Shown here: one piece after another, positions 23,071-33,915 of the stretch | Numbering within the stretch: the stretch's first letter is position 1 | Layout of the letters: each line of letters opens with the position of its first letter | Source: Uloborus plumipes | Taxonomy: Eukaryota; Arthropoda; Arachnida; Araneae; Uloboridae | DNA length: 64,000 nucleotides | Direction: 5' to 3' | NCBI GenBank assembly: GCA_038373865.1 | Contig: JAXGGA010002934.1 | Span: forward strand, 47,889-111,888 | Made by a program: the position numbers and the translations under genes | Notes under the pieces: generated by a model | The model's database searches: none | What the model was told of the DNA's origin: nothing | Seen by the model: only the letters and a program-made list of their open reading frames with translations

Positions 23071-24355
23071 ACATTAGAAAGCTTTTAACCGTACTCATTG
23101 TTTCTATCATTTTTTTTTTTCAACATAATACTTAGTTGTTCGTTACTGATTAACATTAAGTCTCAAAAGTTTTAATTTTCTACTCATTTAACATCAGTAT
23201 GTCTTCAAAAACACACGCAACAAATTCCCTTTAATTTAACATTTCATTGCTTTTTCATTAGAAAAGATTTTCTTTTTTCCAATATCGACTTTTGAAATCT
23301 ATTTCTTTTACCAATTACTACTATTTGTTTTACTTGAAGAGTGAAGTTTTGTTTCAAACTTCAATTGATCTTATTTGGCACAGTGAAGTACTTTTGTGTT
23401 TGAAGTGGAAATTGATTTTCCACCCACAGCCTCTTTAAGAGTTAGATGATTTTCTATCAAAACTTTTGGAAATTTTTGTCAAGAAATATTTAGTTTCTTT
23501 TGTTTGTCTACTTGAACGTGAAAAAACACGGCTAAAAATTTTGATTAAAAGTATTTTTTAAAAATGCATTCTTAAGCCTCAGTTTTTTAGAAGTAATATC
23601 TCTGTTATGCACTTTCAGCATTTTTTTTTTTAATTCCTGACTTAAATAAAGGTTTTTACTCTTTTATTTTGAATTATTTTTAGGCTTAGTAAAAGCTTAT
23701 AAATTTATCCGAGAACAACAATTTTAATTGTGTACAAAATCAGAGCTAAGCTCCATAACAGCATCACAAATAACTTTCCCAAATATAAAACTAACGTTAT
23801 GAAATCATATATCTAAATTAGCTTTTTTATCGACAATAACATCCCTTTCTAACAAAACAAAAACACTTTCCTCGCAAGGAAACATAACTCCGCGAGTCGA
23901 TCCAATCGGCGAGAAGGCAATAAAATAGCGCGCCCAGTGGCGAAAAAAGCAGGAGACGACAAACGGAATGAAAGTGTGAGAACGTACAAATGTATTTGAC
24001 TGATAGAACGAAGGAATGCTTGGCCTCACACAGCCGCTTATATGTGAGCCGCAATGGTGGGCAACATCTGGCCGATCTGTTTTCAGATCCGAGTTAATGA
24101 AGCGGCAAAGAAAAGTCTGATTTGTGGCAATGAAGGGGGAGAGAGCTGCAAAAACTAAGGAGTAATTCCTGTAGTTGTATGTGTGTGTAGATTATATAAC
24201 AAAAAACATATTATATTTATTTATGTGCATGCTCTGCACATACATTAGAATTAACTAGAAAATTAGAAAAACACTAAATCTTCATTAAATCGCTGTAAAT
24301 GGATCTCTGGTTAGCTTACTACGTTTACTAAAATTTAAATTAGTCAAACAATGTA
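23071..24355. other. Anonymous DNA
   Basis: A GC-richer stretch at 23850-24130 has overlapping short minus-strand frames in two phases. They show no family features and probably reflect base composition. Confidence 0.3.
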
Positions 24356-24415
24356 CAGTAAACTCTCGATTATCCGCGGGACGGGTTATCCACGAGGGTC
24401 TCAAGAAAAAAAATT
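24356..24415 (+). mobile_element. Tigger-like terminal fragment
   Basis: CAGTAAACTCTCGATTATCC, after TA, followed by GCGGGACGGGTTATCC, resembles a pogo/Tigger terminus. No matching opposite end was found. Confidence 0.45.
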
Positions 24416-24489
24416 TAGTTAACTTTATTCTTGTAGAATCACACAAGAATAAACACATCAAGAATAAGGACAATGGATAAGAATAATGA

Positions 24490-24614
24490 CAAGTTTATTA
24501 CTGTTAACTTAGCAATTTGACAGTTTATTAGTGTAAAATTAGTAATTTTTACAGTTTATTACTATAAAATTAGCTGTATTATGTTGTAAAATCAACATTC
24601 ATTTTTTACAGTGT
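24490..24614. mobile_element. ACTGTAAAA-type MITE, fragment (copy 3)
   Basis: A truncated copy. It keeps the inner units (ACAGTTTATTAGTGTAAAAT) and the right terminus CATTCATTTTTTACAGTG, but lacks the left terminus. Confidence 0.65.
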
Positions 24615-25918
24615 GATATTTCATAAAACATGCATAATAAACTAATAGCAATAATGTTAATAATAATAATAAGTGCAAATTATTTTCCTTTATTAAAATT
24701 TGCGCAACTCGTATTTTTGCAGGTGTTTTTCAAAAACTTCAATTATTGGAAACTACGGTGCGCTTAATTATGCTCCTCTTATTCTTACCACGACAATTAT
24801 ACACGTCTTATCTAGAAATTATATTTGATATTAACTCCACCAAAGCTCTTCGAAAGCTCCGATCTGGCTTCATTTAGAGTTCCTCTATTTCCAGAAAAGA
24901 AAATTATCATTACAAACGACTCTCGCCATTATCTCAGTTCCCCAAAAAACAACTACATAATCCCCAAACACCCATAAATGCCTACGCCCCTGTGCATCAA
25001 CACCGCATATACTATGTCGGCATTCATCTATTAATATCTTCCAGAATTTCCTCTAAACCTTTATATCCACTTCCAGAAACGTGCTTTAATTGAATCACAG
25101 TTAAAAACGGCAATTCCGAAGAGAGTCACGCGCGTTTTAAAAGTTCCATTTTGTGCTGGGTGTTATTTGGAACAGAGCGAGGGATCAGCAAACACCGAAG
25201 AAATTACGAGGCTGTTATCAAGGAGGGGGGGGGGGGGTTAAGGGGTGGAGGAATAAAATGTAATAGCGTAATTAAGCGCAGCGTCGTACTAGAATGCTAA
25301 ATTCGGTCGGGATTTAGAAAATGGGTCGTAAAATAGGTAGCAAATGAAAAACGGAGCAGAAATCGTAAATTTGCATGGGAATCATGCGCTTTTGCAGTTA
25401 TAAGGAAATCACGTATTAAAATTAATGTAGCTATTTTTCTTAATTTTCGTTTCTTGATAGTTATATAAATTCCTTAGAAACCATTTCTCGTTTTGAAAAG
25501 TTATGTTCCGGGATGTAAGAGTTTGTTTTTGAAAGTGACGTACAGCGATAGGCAACCCGTCAATCGCGATCGACTGGTCGGTCTTGAACTTGCTGTGAGT
25601 CGATCGAGGCAATATTTTGAAACTTGCTTTCTGCATGGGTACAATCAATAAACATTTATTTCTGGAAAAGTAGGTTAAAATTTGACGTCTAAATCAAAAG
25701 TAATTTGTAAAATTTTAAAACTTTTTATAGCCCCTGGAACATTAATAGCCACTATTTTATCAGCAAAAGTGCTCTACTTGTGTCTGAATTTTTTTACGTG
25801 GATTAATGTATCGTTGTTTTCAGCAATCTAAAGCAACTACGTAATTAGTATCAAAGTATTTTTCAGAAAGAGTTAACCTACAATTTAAAGGTACGGTTTC
25901 CATTTTTACGTGCACCAT
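24615..25918. other. Anonymous DNA with poly-G run
   Basis: A run of G lies near 25225-25238. A GC-richer stretch (24850-25330) has no frame of note. Confidence 0.3.
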
Positions 25919-26125
25919 TAAGGTGGAAGTCCTATTTAGCTCAACACACATGCCCGCAGAAGACTCGTTTATAGGGCCAGTCAGCCATTCACAAACCACA
26001 CATTCACACAAAGGACAAGGGCACGAGAGGGAGAAAGAACATCCATGCCCGAGTCGGGATTCGAACCTCGAGCCTCCCCATACCGGTCAAATTTCTTTGA
26101 CCACTAGGCAAGGTGGGTGGCAGCT
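25919..26125 (-). mobile_element. tRNA-derived SINE, minus strand
   Basis: Read on the minus strand, an A-box-like TGCCTAGTGGTCA is followed about 40 bp later by a perfect B-box GGTTCGAATCCC. Further sequence follows toward 25919. Stem pairing is poor, so this is a SINE or tRNA pseudogene and not a working tRNA. Confidence 0.65.
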
Positions 26126-27469
26126 TTACTCTAGAAAATTGCAAGAAATTGACCAGGAGGAAAAGCGGTATAATTATAAAATCTTGTATTTACTGTCTTA
26201 AATCAGATAAATGGTTCAAAAAACTGAGCTTCAAGCATTTAAAAAATAGCCACAATGTTGCAAGATTCAGATTACATTCAAGTCGCGTTTGGTAAAGATC
26301 CAAGCAATTTTGAGTACAAACAGTGTTTTCCTAGTAAGCAAAACAAATAAGCTCTAAATATATTTTTTACAGTAAAAGTCATAGATATTTCTGAACTTTT
26401 TCAGTTAAAATATGTTTAGTAATTTGTTCCTCAATTGGAAATGTTGGAATAAGTTGCTTTTGATATGCCATTAGGATAAAAATGCATTTGATTGGGCTTG
26501 CAATAGATTACACACTTTTTAAACGGTAAAATTACTACTATTTCACTGAATTATCTGATAAAATAAACCACAAACCACTTGTTCTTTCAGTTAAGAAGTC
26601 CAGACTCAGCACTAACTCAAAAGAGTAAAAAATTACTACAGGCATAAAATGAGACAAAGGTTTAAAGGAAAGGGTATACAACCTTGGGATTCATCTCTCT
26701 GTGGTTACTTTTTGATTGAAAGATGAAATAGATTTTTTTTTCCAAAAACCAAAAGTAATTTCTATGGACGATTTTGGGTATAAATTTGTCTTCCAGTTTG
26801 CATAAACTATTTTGTACAGTATCCTTTAACTGGTCTGAACAATAAATAATCCATCTTCAGTTCGCGTCTGCTTTTTGTGGTTTAACTCTTTTTGAACTGC
26901 ACTATATCCACTACAAAAGGAGTACGGACTGATCCAATGAGATGCATTGCCTGGCTAGTATAATGTCTATATCCAAGCTTTCTTAAATCTATTTGTGTTG
27001 TGGAGCACTATTTTAACACTTTTAAGCTGTAAAATTTCCAACGGCAAAAATATAATTCAGAATTTTATTAAATGTGAAACTGAATCTCTGAAACTGAAGA
27101 GCAAGACATATAGTTTTCAAATGTCATTGAAGATTGCTATTTGTGCGTTTGTTACATTGATTTTCGATTTTATTATTTCCCTTTCTAGCACAATTTAGCA
27201 ACAAATTCCTCTCTATAATCAAAAATGTCTTTTGTTAAGGCTCATTCTTGTGGTCTTTACAAATAAATTCGATGAAGAACATAGAAATGCCAGAGAAGAC
27301 TTTTATTCCGAAAGCTACTTAAGCTGAATCGAACATCAGATTTTATCACGATCATCCCTTTCTCGAACACACTTTATTCGAAACAATACCACAAATATCA
27401 TTTTACATATTACTTAATAAAACTGGTCCTCGCAAAGTAGAACCCCTGTCTTAGACACCGTCCTTTGTC
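26126..27469. other. Anonymous AT-rich DNA
   Basis: No gene, RNA or repeat boundary recognised. Confidence 0.35.
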
Positions 27470-27700
27470 AAGTACTTTCCTAAAACCATAGTTTCATTGT
27501 TCAATAAAGACAATGAGTTATTCTTTGGAGTTAACTCCATGATCATGACGGAGGGGGGGGGATACTGGCAGGGTGTTGAGTGAGCTCGAGGCAGAAAATT
27601 GGAGAGGATCCTTTATTTGTTCCTTACAATGACGCTGACGACCGTAGTTGAAGAGGTGCTTCCACGGAGGATGGAATATTTTCTTTTTGTTTTCTTCGAG
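27470..27700. repeat. Segment with a paralogue at 29235-29400
   Basis: Shares TTCAATAAAGACAAT, GAGCTCGAGGCAGAA and TTATTTGTTCCTTACAAT with 29235-29400 in the same order and orientation. GC-richer than its surroundings. The frames in the two copies differ, so coding is unlikely. An old segmental duplicate or a duplicated non-coding element would both fit. Confidence 0.55.
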
Positions 27701-27904
27701 ATAGTTTCTGATGAGCCTTGCTACATGGCTTGGTGGTTGATTCTTTGCTGTGTTGTTATGATGTTAACTGGTTTAGAAGATATCTTTTTCTCGTCGTTTT
27801 TATGTTTTCTGAAATTCTGATGTCAGTATCAACCACACAGATTCAGTCAGTATCACTCAAATAAAAAGTTAGATAAACAAATTTGCAAATATTTAAAACT
27901 ATAT

Positions 27905-28000
27905 ATCACTCATCCAGAATGAAGGGGCACATTTTTTTGGCTTATGGAATTGAATACTAATCTTATTTAAAAAGTGCTCCCTTCATTCTGGATGAGTGAT
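27905..28000. mobile_element. 96-bp MITE
   Basis: ATCACTCATCCAGAATGAAG...GCAC (27905-27930) is the inverted counterpart of GTGC...CTTCATTCTGGATGAGTGAT (27974-28000), with one difference. The centre is AT-rich. No coding capacity. Confidence 0.85.
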
Positions 28001-28199
28001 AAATTGTTAAGCAATATTTAACGATATTTTTAAACCACTTATAAATGTTAAGCAATATTCACCTACATTTTTAGTCATCATTTTAACGTTAAACAATATT
28101 TATTAATTAAAAAAACGATAGCTTTGTGCGTAAATTAGGTAAAATGAGATACAATGTTTAAAAGCACAAATAAGATTAAAAGATTAAAAGTTTTAAAAG

Positions 28200-28243
28200 G
28201 GGCAGACATGTTTCGGAGGCAACAGCCTCCTTCTTCAGTGCCC
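28200..28243 (-). ncRNA. Hammerhead ribozyme motif in PLE-2
   Basis: On the minus strand: stem I 5' strand GGGCA, core CTGAAGA (fits CUGANGA), one extra A, stem II GGAGGC/GCCTCC with a 4-nt loop, core GAA, a minimal stem III (ACATGT), cleavage base C after GU, and stem I 3' strand TGCCC. All conserved core residues are present. Hammerhead motifs with a very short stem III are known from Penelope-like elements. The extra A between A9 and stem II is unusual, but it recurs in the other PLE family here. Self-cleavage is inferred only. Confidence 0.78.
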
Positions 28244-28370
28244 GGCAAGCAAATGGAATGAAACAAGGTCATGGGGAGAATTTAAATACGAAAAAGGAAA
28301 GAAGATGGACCAATCAGATCTAAGCATGTGCTGAAGTAATATTTGATGTATCAGAATATGTAAATTTAAG

Positions 28371-28637
28371 CTAATCGATTAAGATTTGAGAGATATGCGG
28401 AACAGCATAAGATTCGTTACAGAGATTATTTAAATTTTTGTGAACATAAAAGTCTTCTAGAAAATCTAATTCACTTACAGTAGTAAGTCTGCAAATGATT
28501 TTGGCTTCTGAAAAAGCAAAATTATGTCCTGTGTCCCAACAATGTTTGGCAATTGACGATTTGCCAAGTTCGTGTTTTTAACATAGTTTTCATGCTCTTT
28601 TAAACGAAATTTTAATGATCATCTTGTCTGCCCCATT
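28371..28637 (-). pseudogene. PLE GIY-YIG endonuclease C-terminus, broken
   Basis: Starts at a GQTR segment equal to the end of the YIGQTRR motif, followed by an in-frame TGA, then SLKFRLKEHENYV. A one-base frameshift follows. The reading then continues KSSIAKHCWDTGHNF, matching the Cys/His-containing SSIAQHCWEKNH region of the larger PLE, and SELDFLEDF matching SDLDFWESF, and ends at a stop at 28371-28373. PLE GIY-YIG domains nick target DNA for reverse transcription. This one lacks the GIY half and has a stop and a frameshift, so it is inactive. Confidence 0.82.
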
Positions 28638-28668
28638 GGCTTGCCGGACACTGAAGAAGGAGGCTGCG

Positions 28669-29234
28669 GCCAATTATATTCGCCTGTCAATTGCGTATTA
28701 CGTTATTTCTGACCGGTTTAGTTGAAAAAAAGGTTGAAGTTTCGGTTGAACTTGATGTTGTGCCAAACGAATTTCACTGCGTGTGATTCTCAATTTAACA
28801 CAAATAATCCACTTTTCCCAACTGAAAAATTCCAATTTTGATTGTATTCTTCTCCACGTTAACACTTTTGCTATGTTAACAGATTTCATAATCTTCTATT
28901 GCCTTCCAGAAACTTCTTTTTCAATAAACTCTATGAAAAAGTTCGACAAGCAATATAAACAAGGATATAAGTGAACTCAAATTGTTTATTTGGCGAACTA
29001 GCCTAACGAAAATCAACGTATAGATAATAACAACAAAGACAAAAACAATTATTTTTCTGGAAGCATTACCGATTCAATGATAACCGTGTCAGCTTAAACA
29101 ATCCTCAAACAACTGCCTTGGTTGAGAAGTTAAATCATTGCTTAAAGAATCGGTAAATATTAATCATTTTAAATGTACACAATAAAACAAAAGATTACAC
29201 CTTGATATTCTTTCCAAAATATTCCTCCAGTATC
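28669..29234. other. Anonymous AT-rich DNA
   Basis: No feature recognised. Short frames on both strands overlap one another and match no family. Confidence 0.35.
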
Positions 29235-29400
29235 CTTTTGTCTCTCACGCCCGGGAACGATCGCTTTATTATTCAATAAAGACAATAACTTATTTTTCGT
29301 AACGGACTTGACGATCAGTTTTGCGGGCGGGGAACGAGAGAGCTCGGGGCAGAAGACTGAAGTGTGCCCATTATTTGTTCCATACAATAGCACAGAGGAC
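29235..29400. repeat. Paralogue of 27470-27700
   Basis: Shares TTCAATAAAGACAAT, GAGCTCGGGGCAGAA and TTATTTGTTCCATACAAT with the earlier segment. A 119-codon minus-strand frame spans it (29169-29528) but does not correspond to any frame in the other copy. Confidence 0.55.
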
Positions 29401-29813
29401 AGTTTCTGAAGTGGGTATCGAAAGAGGGATTTTTCTAAATTCGATATTTGCTTATAATTTCCTTGGAGCTTGTTAACTGCTGTTGTTGTGTGTAGAGTTT
29501 GGACATAATGCAAATGGCTCTCGGGCATTCTGCTTCGGAGCTCTTGGTATAATCATCTGGTTATGCATTTTGAAGCTGATGTAAGTGGATGACTTGATGA
29601 AGAGGACGCGGTGTACCTGTTTCAGTGGGCAAAGTTTGAAAAAATAAATTTTCAGCGTAAGTAATCGATAAAGTCTGAAGAGTTTAGTAATAGTTTATAG
29701 ATAAAAGTGAAAACCAAACTAAAATCATACTAATTTTTACTTTCTTTTATTGTTTATTAATGCTCTTTAATTAATCTGATAAGTGGGTTTGTTTGTTTGT
29801 ATGTAACTCTGAA

Positions 29814-31455
29814 TCTATATCTATAAAAATGAGTGTATGTATACTTGTTCTCTATACAAATCCACAGTTTGCGTCAGATTTTCATCAAACTTGACACAGA
29901 GGTTTCTTGATGCCCTAAAATTCTCATAGGCGGTGTCTTGAAATTTTAAAAAATCTAAAAAGCTCAAATTTAAATTTTTTGTCAAAAAATGACCCTTTTA
30001 TAGGAATCTAGCCTATTTATATTGTGATCGAGATAGGCCTTTTAGCATTCAAATTGATGAAATTTCAGATTTTTAAATATGAGTATTTTCCAACAATGAT
30101 TACGATTAAAGTAATGAATTTTCAATTTAAGGCTCACCTATTTCCTTTTAGCATTGAAATAAGTAAAAAACAATCATAATTCATGTGGACTTTATAAAAA
30201 GAACCACGGATTTGAATTTCAAATTTGCAATGCGACGACAGTTGCGTCTGTAATGGAGATAAGCCTTCAGAACGAGAAATAGATTTATTTCTGAGTTATA
30301 ATAATTTTTACTTTGTAGGTGGGAACTATTAATAAAGAAAAGTTAATATTTTAAATTTGGCGGGTGAAATTGATGCAATTTTTACTTCCTTTTACGTAGT
30401 AAAGGAAGTATTGTGATCACGAAAAAAATTTCACTCAAATTTCGGTCTAAATTTTGATTTTGCTCACCCCTGAATGAATGTCGCGTGGTTTTTTCGACCT
30501 GTCAGCACGTGCATATGTACCTAACAACATACAAACAGCCGAAGAATCAATTTCGACCACCCCCGAGTAAATTACGACGAGTTTTCTCATGACGTCTGTA
30601 TGTACGTATGTGCGGATGTATGTGCGGGTGTATGTGCGGATGTATGTGCGTATGTGGCTCGCATAACTCAAAAACTATATACCGTAGAAACTTCTAGCTT
30701 GGTATGTAGGCTCTGAGGGGGTCTAGTTGTGCACCTCCCCTTGTGATTGCATTCGAATGTTCCCAAAGGGGTCTTTTACCCCTTTTTTGGGGTAAATCAA
30801 TGTTAATTTCAATACAGACTCAAGTGGTATGAATTGGCGCCACCACTTGGCGACATGTCGCCAAGCTTTTGGTCGCCAAGTGTTTGACGCCAAGTTGGCG
30901 ACATATCGCCAAGTTGGCGACAAATTTGGCGAAAAAAATTTTTTTTGAATTTGGGTTCAATTTGGCGCTATTGGCGATATTTTGCGAAAAATTCACTAAA
31001 TGATATTAAAATCAGCAATATTTAGAAAAATAACCATTGTAAAATATTTTTTGCATTGTTTCGTGGTAGATTAGGGGAGTAAATATTTGAATTGTTACCT
31101 TACTCACTCCAAGCACTTTTTTTAACACTTAAGGCAACTACTAAGAAATTTACACGTAAAAGGAAGTAGTGTGGGGTCCATACCAGATTTTTTCACTTCC
31201 ATGTGCATGTATTTCATGCCAGTGGACGCGGCAAAGCAGAGACAACATTTATCTTTAATTTTCACCTTTTGATAAGACTATTTTTCTGTAAACGTTTAAC
31301 TTTCTGTAATATTTTAGTTTTTTTCAAAGTTTGTACCTAAGAGAGTTTGATGCAAATTATTTTATACCCATATGAATAGAACTCTTTCAAACTTTTTTTC
31401 CCTGAATGCTATGTTGTATTAATAAGCACCCGGGCAACGCCGGGTATTAAGCTAG
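29814..31455 (+). mobile_element. Non-autonomous Helitron, 1.64 kb
   Basis: 5' end TCTATATCTATAAAAATGAG, followed by the family phrase TCATCAAACTTGACACAGAG. 3' end has the hairpin ACCCGGGCAACGCCGGGT followed by ATTAAGCTAG. No target duplication, as expected. No Rep/helicase frame. A second inverted-repeat element (30381-31168) occupies the middle. Confidence 0.85.
30381..31168. mobile_element. TIR element nested in a Helitron
   Basis: Ends TTTACTTCCTTTTACGTAG and CACGTAAAAGGAAGTAGT are inverted repeats. The left end is itself palindromic. The interior has clustered GGCGACA / TCGCCAAG motifs (30835-30920) and a TATGTGCGGATG tandem (30597-30655). Related, partly inverted copies occur at 59199-59640 and 63455-63760. 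No transposase recognised. Several minus-strand frames here are incidental. Confidence 0.65.
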
Positions 31456-31495
31456 TAAAAGATAAAATTCACGTTCTTTGCAAATATAAAAGTAA

Positions 31496-31518
31496 TCTAT
31501 ACATAAAAATGGATGTAC

Positions 31519-31561
<43 letters not shown>

Positions 31562-32205
31562 TGTTTGTATGTTTGTTCCTTATACAAATCCAGTTTTCGT
31601 CGGATTTTCATCAAACTTGGCACAGAGGTTCCTTGATGCACTAGAATTCACATAGGCGGGGTTTTGAAATTTTAAAAAAATCCAAAAAGCTCAAAATTCA
31701 AATTTTTTGTCTCAAAATGGCCATTTTCTTTCGATTTTGAACAGATAGAGTAATAGAGATAAGCCTTTAAGCATACAAATTGATAAAATTTAACTCATTT
31801 AAATATGAGTATTTTCCAACAAAGATTACGATTAACAATGAATTATCAATTCAAGGCTCACCCTATTTCATTTTAGCATGAAATAAGTTAAACATAATGC
31901 CATACCGTGTAACGCCGGGTTAAGCCCCCTATATAAACGAGCCGATGCATCAAGATTAAGTGTGACCACTTTGGATCCAGCTCGTGTTTGAGGGTTGTCT
32001 TTTCTGGCGAGTTATCGCTTTTTGGTAACTTGTCACGTGAATTTAACAAAGCTTGGCAATGTCCCGAAACTTTGCTCTGGTAACCCTAGCTCCGCAACAA
32101 TGAAAAATGAAAGTAAAAGGTCATGAGTTGGATCCAAAGTGGTGAAATTTAAGCTTGATGCGTCGGCCTGTCTATATAGCGGCTGTACGCTGGGTAATAC
32201 GCTAG
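31496..32205 (+). mobile_element. Second Helitron, adjacent to the first
   Basis: Starts TCTATACATAAAAATGGATG 40 bp after the CTAG of the previous Helitron and shares its TCATCAAACTTGGCACAGAG phrase. Ends GTAATACGCTAG. An (AT)n microsatellite lies at 31524-31558. A Helitron-type GTAACGCCGGGT end sequence at about 31908 is separated from the CTAG by an inverted-repeat element (31924-32183). Confidence 0.75.
31924..32183. mobile_element. Inverted-repeat MITE inside the Helitron end
   Basis: GATGCATCAAGATTAAG ... ACCACTTTGGATCCA on the left is matched in reverse by TTGGATCCAAAGTGG ... CTTGATGCGTCGGCC on the right. Arms are about 55 bp with small gaps. Non-coding. Confidence 0.7.
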
Positions 32206-33425
32206 TAAATTTATATTATTATTAATACTAAAGGCTAAACTTTTTTACATGCTGCATGTAAACTTAGAGGATATTCAATTTTTCTTTTTAGTTTGATTAA
32301 CTCTTGAAGCGCACTTTTTAGTTTTTTTTTAAACTATAATTTAATTATAATTTGGATGTTTTACTGTTTGGCTGATTTGTTATTTTTGGTTTACGTGGAT
32401 TTTCTTCATTTGTTTTTCGTTATCTAATTACACTTCACTAAAGCTTAGATGTTTAGAAGCGTTGGCGAGGGTACAGTGCATCTGCTTCAGTGAATGTTTT
32501 TTTAATGAATTTTTTAAGTAGATAATTCACTGAATTATATTATACAGCAGAGTAGGTATATTATATAGACCTTAGTAACAGATTTTATACGGATATTGAA
32601 TACGAAGTAAAATAAACAAAGTGATGGCGAAATAATAGTTTTTCCACTTAAAAATTTGTTCGTTATTTACTTTTAGTCAATAATTTTTTTATACATAACA
32701 TGTTGATATATTTCATTTATTATTCGTTTTCTGATGCATTATTCATTGATTCTCTCATTCAAAAAATGGTTTACCAATGGAACTACAATCAAGTATACAT
32801 TTTTTTTTTTCAATCTAAAATAGCTATGGCCTTTTTCTTTGAGAAACTGATCTCGGTTTTGCTATTTGCTGCTTGACTGAAAACGAAACTATGAGTCCAT
32901 TTATTGATACTGATACTCTGATATCGGATTTTCTCTGATTTGTCTGTTACATAACAAAATAAAACCAACATGACATCATTTCATCAAAATTTTTCCACTC
33001 ACGTTACATTCAGTCTTTATAATAAAAATCAAATGTTTATCCAATACAATGGATGAAATGAAACAATAAGCTAAAGAAAAATATTATTCTGAAGTTAACT
33101 ACTAACAAAGCTTCGTAATGAGTTTCCTTAAAATCATGATTAACCACCTCTTTTACTCTCGAAGATGAAACACAGCATAAAACATTTGAATAAAATTATT
33201 AAAATTCACTTCCACAATAACTTCCACATAAACTTTCCACAATAAATTTAAGCGAAGTGGAAAACATGTTGTTTATTTTCCGTAATCTTTTAGTTTCAAG
33301 AGGAAAAATTACAGCTATTATTAGATAATAATTCATCCATATTCATAACTGAAAATTTGAGCTCCCAGCCATTTAATTACACAAATGAGATCTAAAATAA
33401 GCAATTATGAACGAAGTATGCAAAG
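32206..33425. other. Anonymous AT-rich DNA
   Basis: No feature recognised before the Penelope-like insertion. Confidence 0.35.
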
Positions 33426-33437
33426 TAGTGAATCAAT
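33426..33437 (+). repeat. Target-site duplication, left
   Basis: TAGTGAATCAAT, repeated exactly at 36718-36729 around the double PLE. Confidence 0.85.
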
Positions 33438-33482
33438 GTACAGAAAATAACAACGTTACAATGCACAAATGAGCAGGGATAC

Positions 33483-33528
33483 TGCAGACACGTGTTTCGG
33501 CGTTACAAGGAACGCCTTTATCAATGCA
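33483..33528 (-). ncRNA. Hammerhead-like motif, left PLE arm
   Basis: Same sequence as the right-arm motif (36599-36644), read on the minus strand. It has stem I TGCA/TGCA, core TTGATAA plus an extra A, stem II GGCGTT/AACGCC, GAA, and a 2-bp stem III with an ACGT loop followed by C. C3 and G8 of the consensus are replaced by U and A. Confidence 0.6.
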
Positions 33529-33915
33529 AAAAAGTTGTGAGCTTATGGATGCACAGACATCCGACAAAAGCAACGGAAACAGAAGCGAACAGCTTAAAAA
33601 GCAAACATAGCGGATTACATGAACACCAATAAAAAAATTCGAAGCCAAAAAAGATCCAATGGGAAAATAAAGAATGAACCGAAGCTTTCAACCAGGTCCG
33701 AAATGGAAAGAAAGAATTCGATTGGCGACACGATAAGCCAAAAGGCTAACATAATAAAAAAACACCAGGTTAAACTGTTAACCGCAAGAACAAAAAAGAG
33801 CAGAATGAAAGAAAGCGAATCGGTAAATGAAAAAAAAAAAGAAAAATAAAGACAAGTAGAAAATGGAAAATGCCAGCAAAATCAGAGGAATAAATTAGAA
33901 AGGTAAAAGGCAAAA

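Larger units (their letters stand above)
28190..28668 (-). mobile_element. Penelope-like element, severely truncated (PLE-2)
   Basis: On the minus strand this holds, in order, an inverted scrap of its own 3' end (28637-28668), the last part of the GIY-YIG endonuclease (28371-28637), a 3' untranslated region, and a hammerhead ribozyme motif (28200-28243). The endonuclease similarity to the larger PLE at 33-36 kb is at protein level only, so it is a different family. Upstream reverse-transcriptase sequence is missing, as is common for 5'-truncated retroelement copies. Confidence 0.8.

Noticed and set aside
25995..26110. Functional tRNA gene on the minus strand
   Set aside because: Good B-box, but no closing acceptor stem and extra body sequence, so it was called a SINE.
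30447..30671. Frame with RTYIRTY repeats
   Set aside because: Translation of a TATGTGCGGATG microsatellite-like tract in a TIR element.
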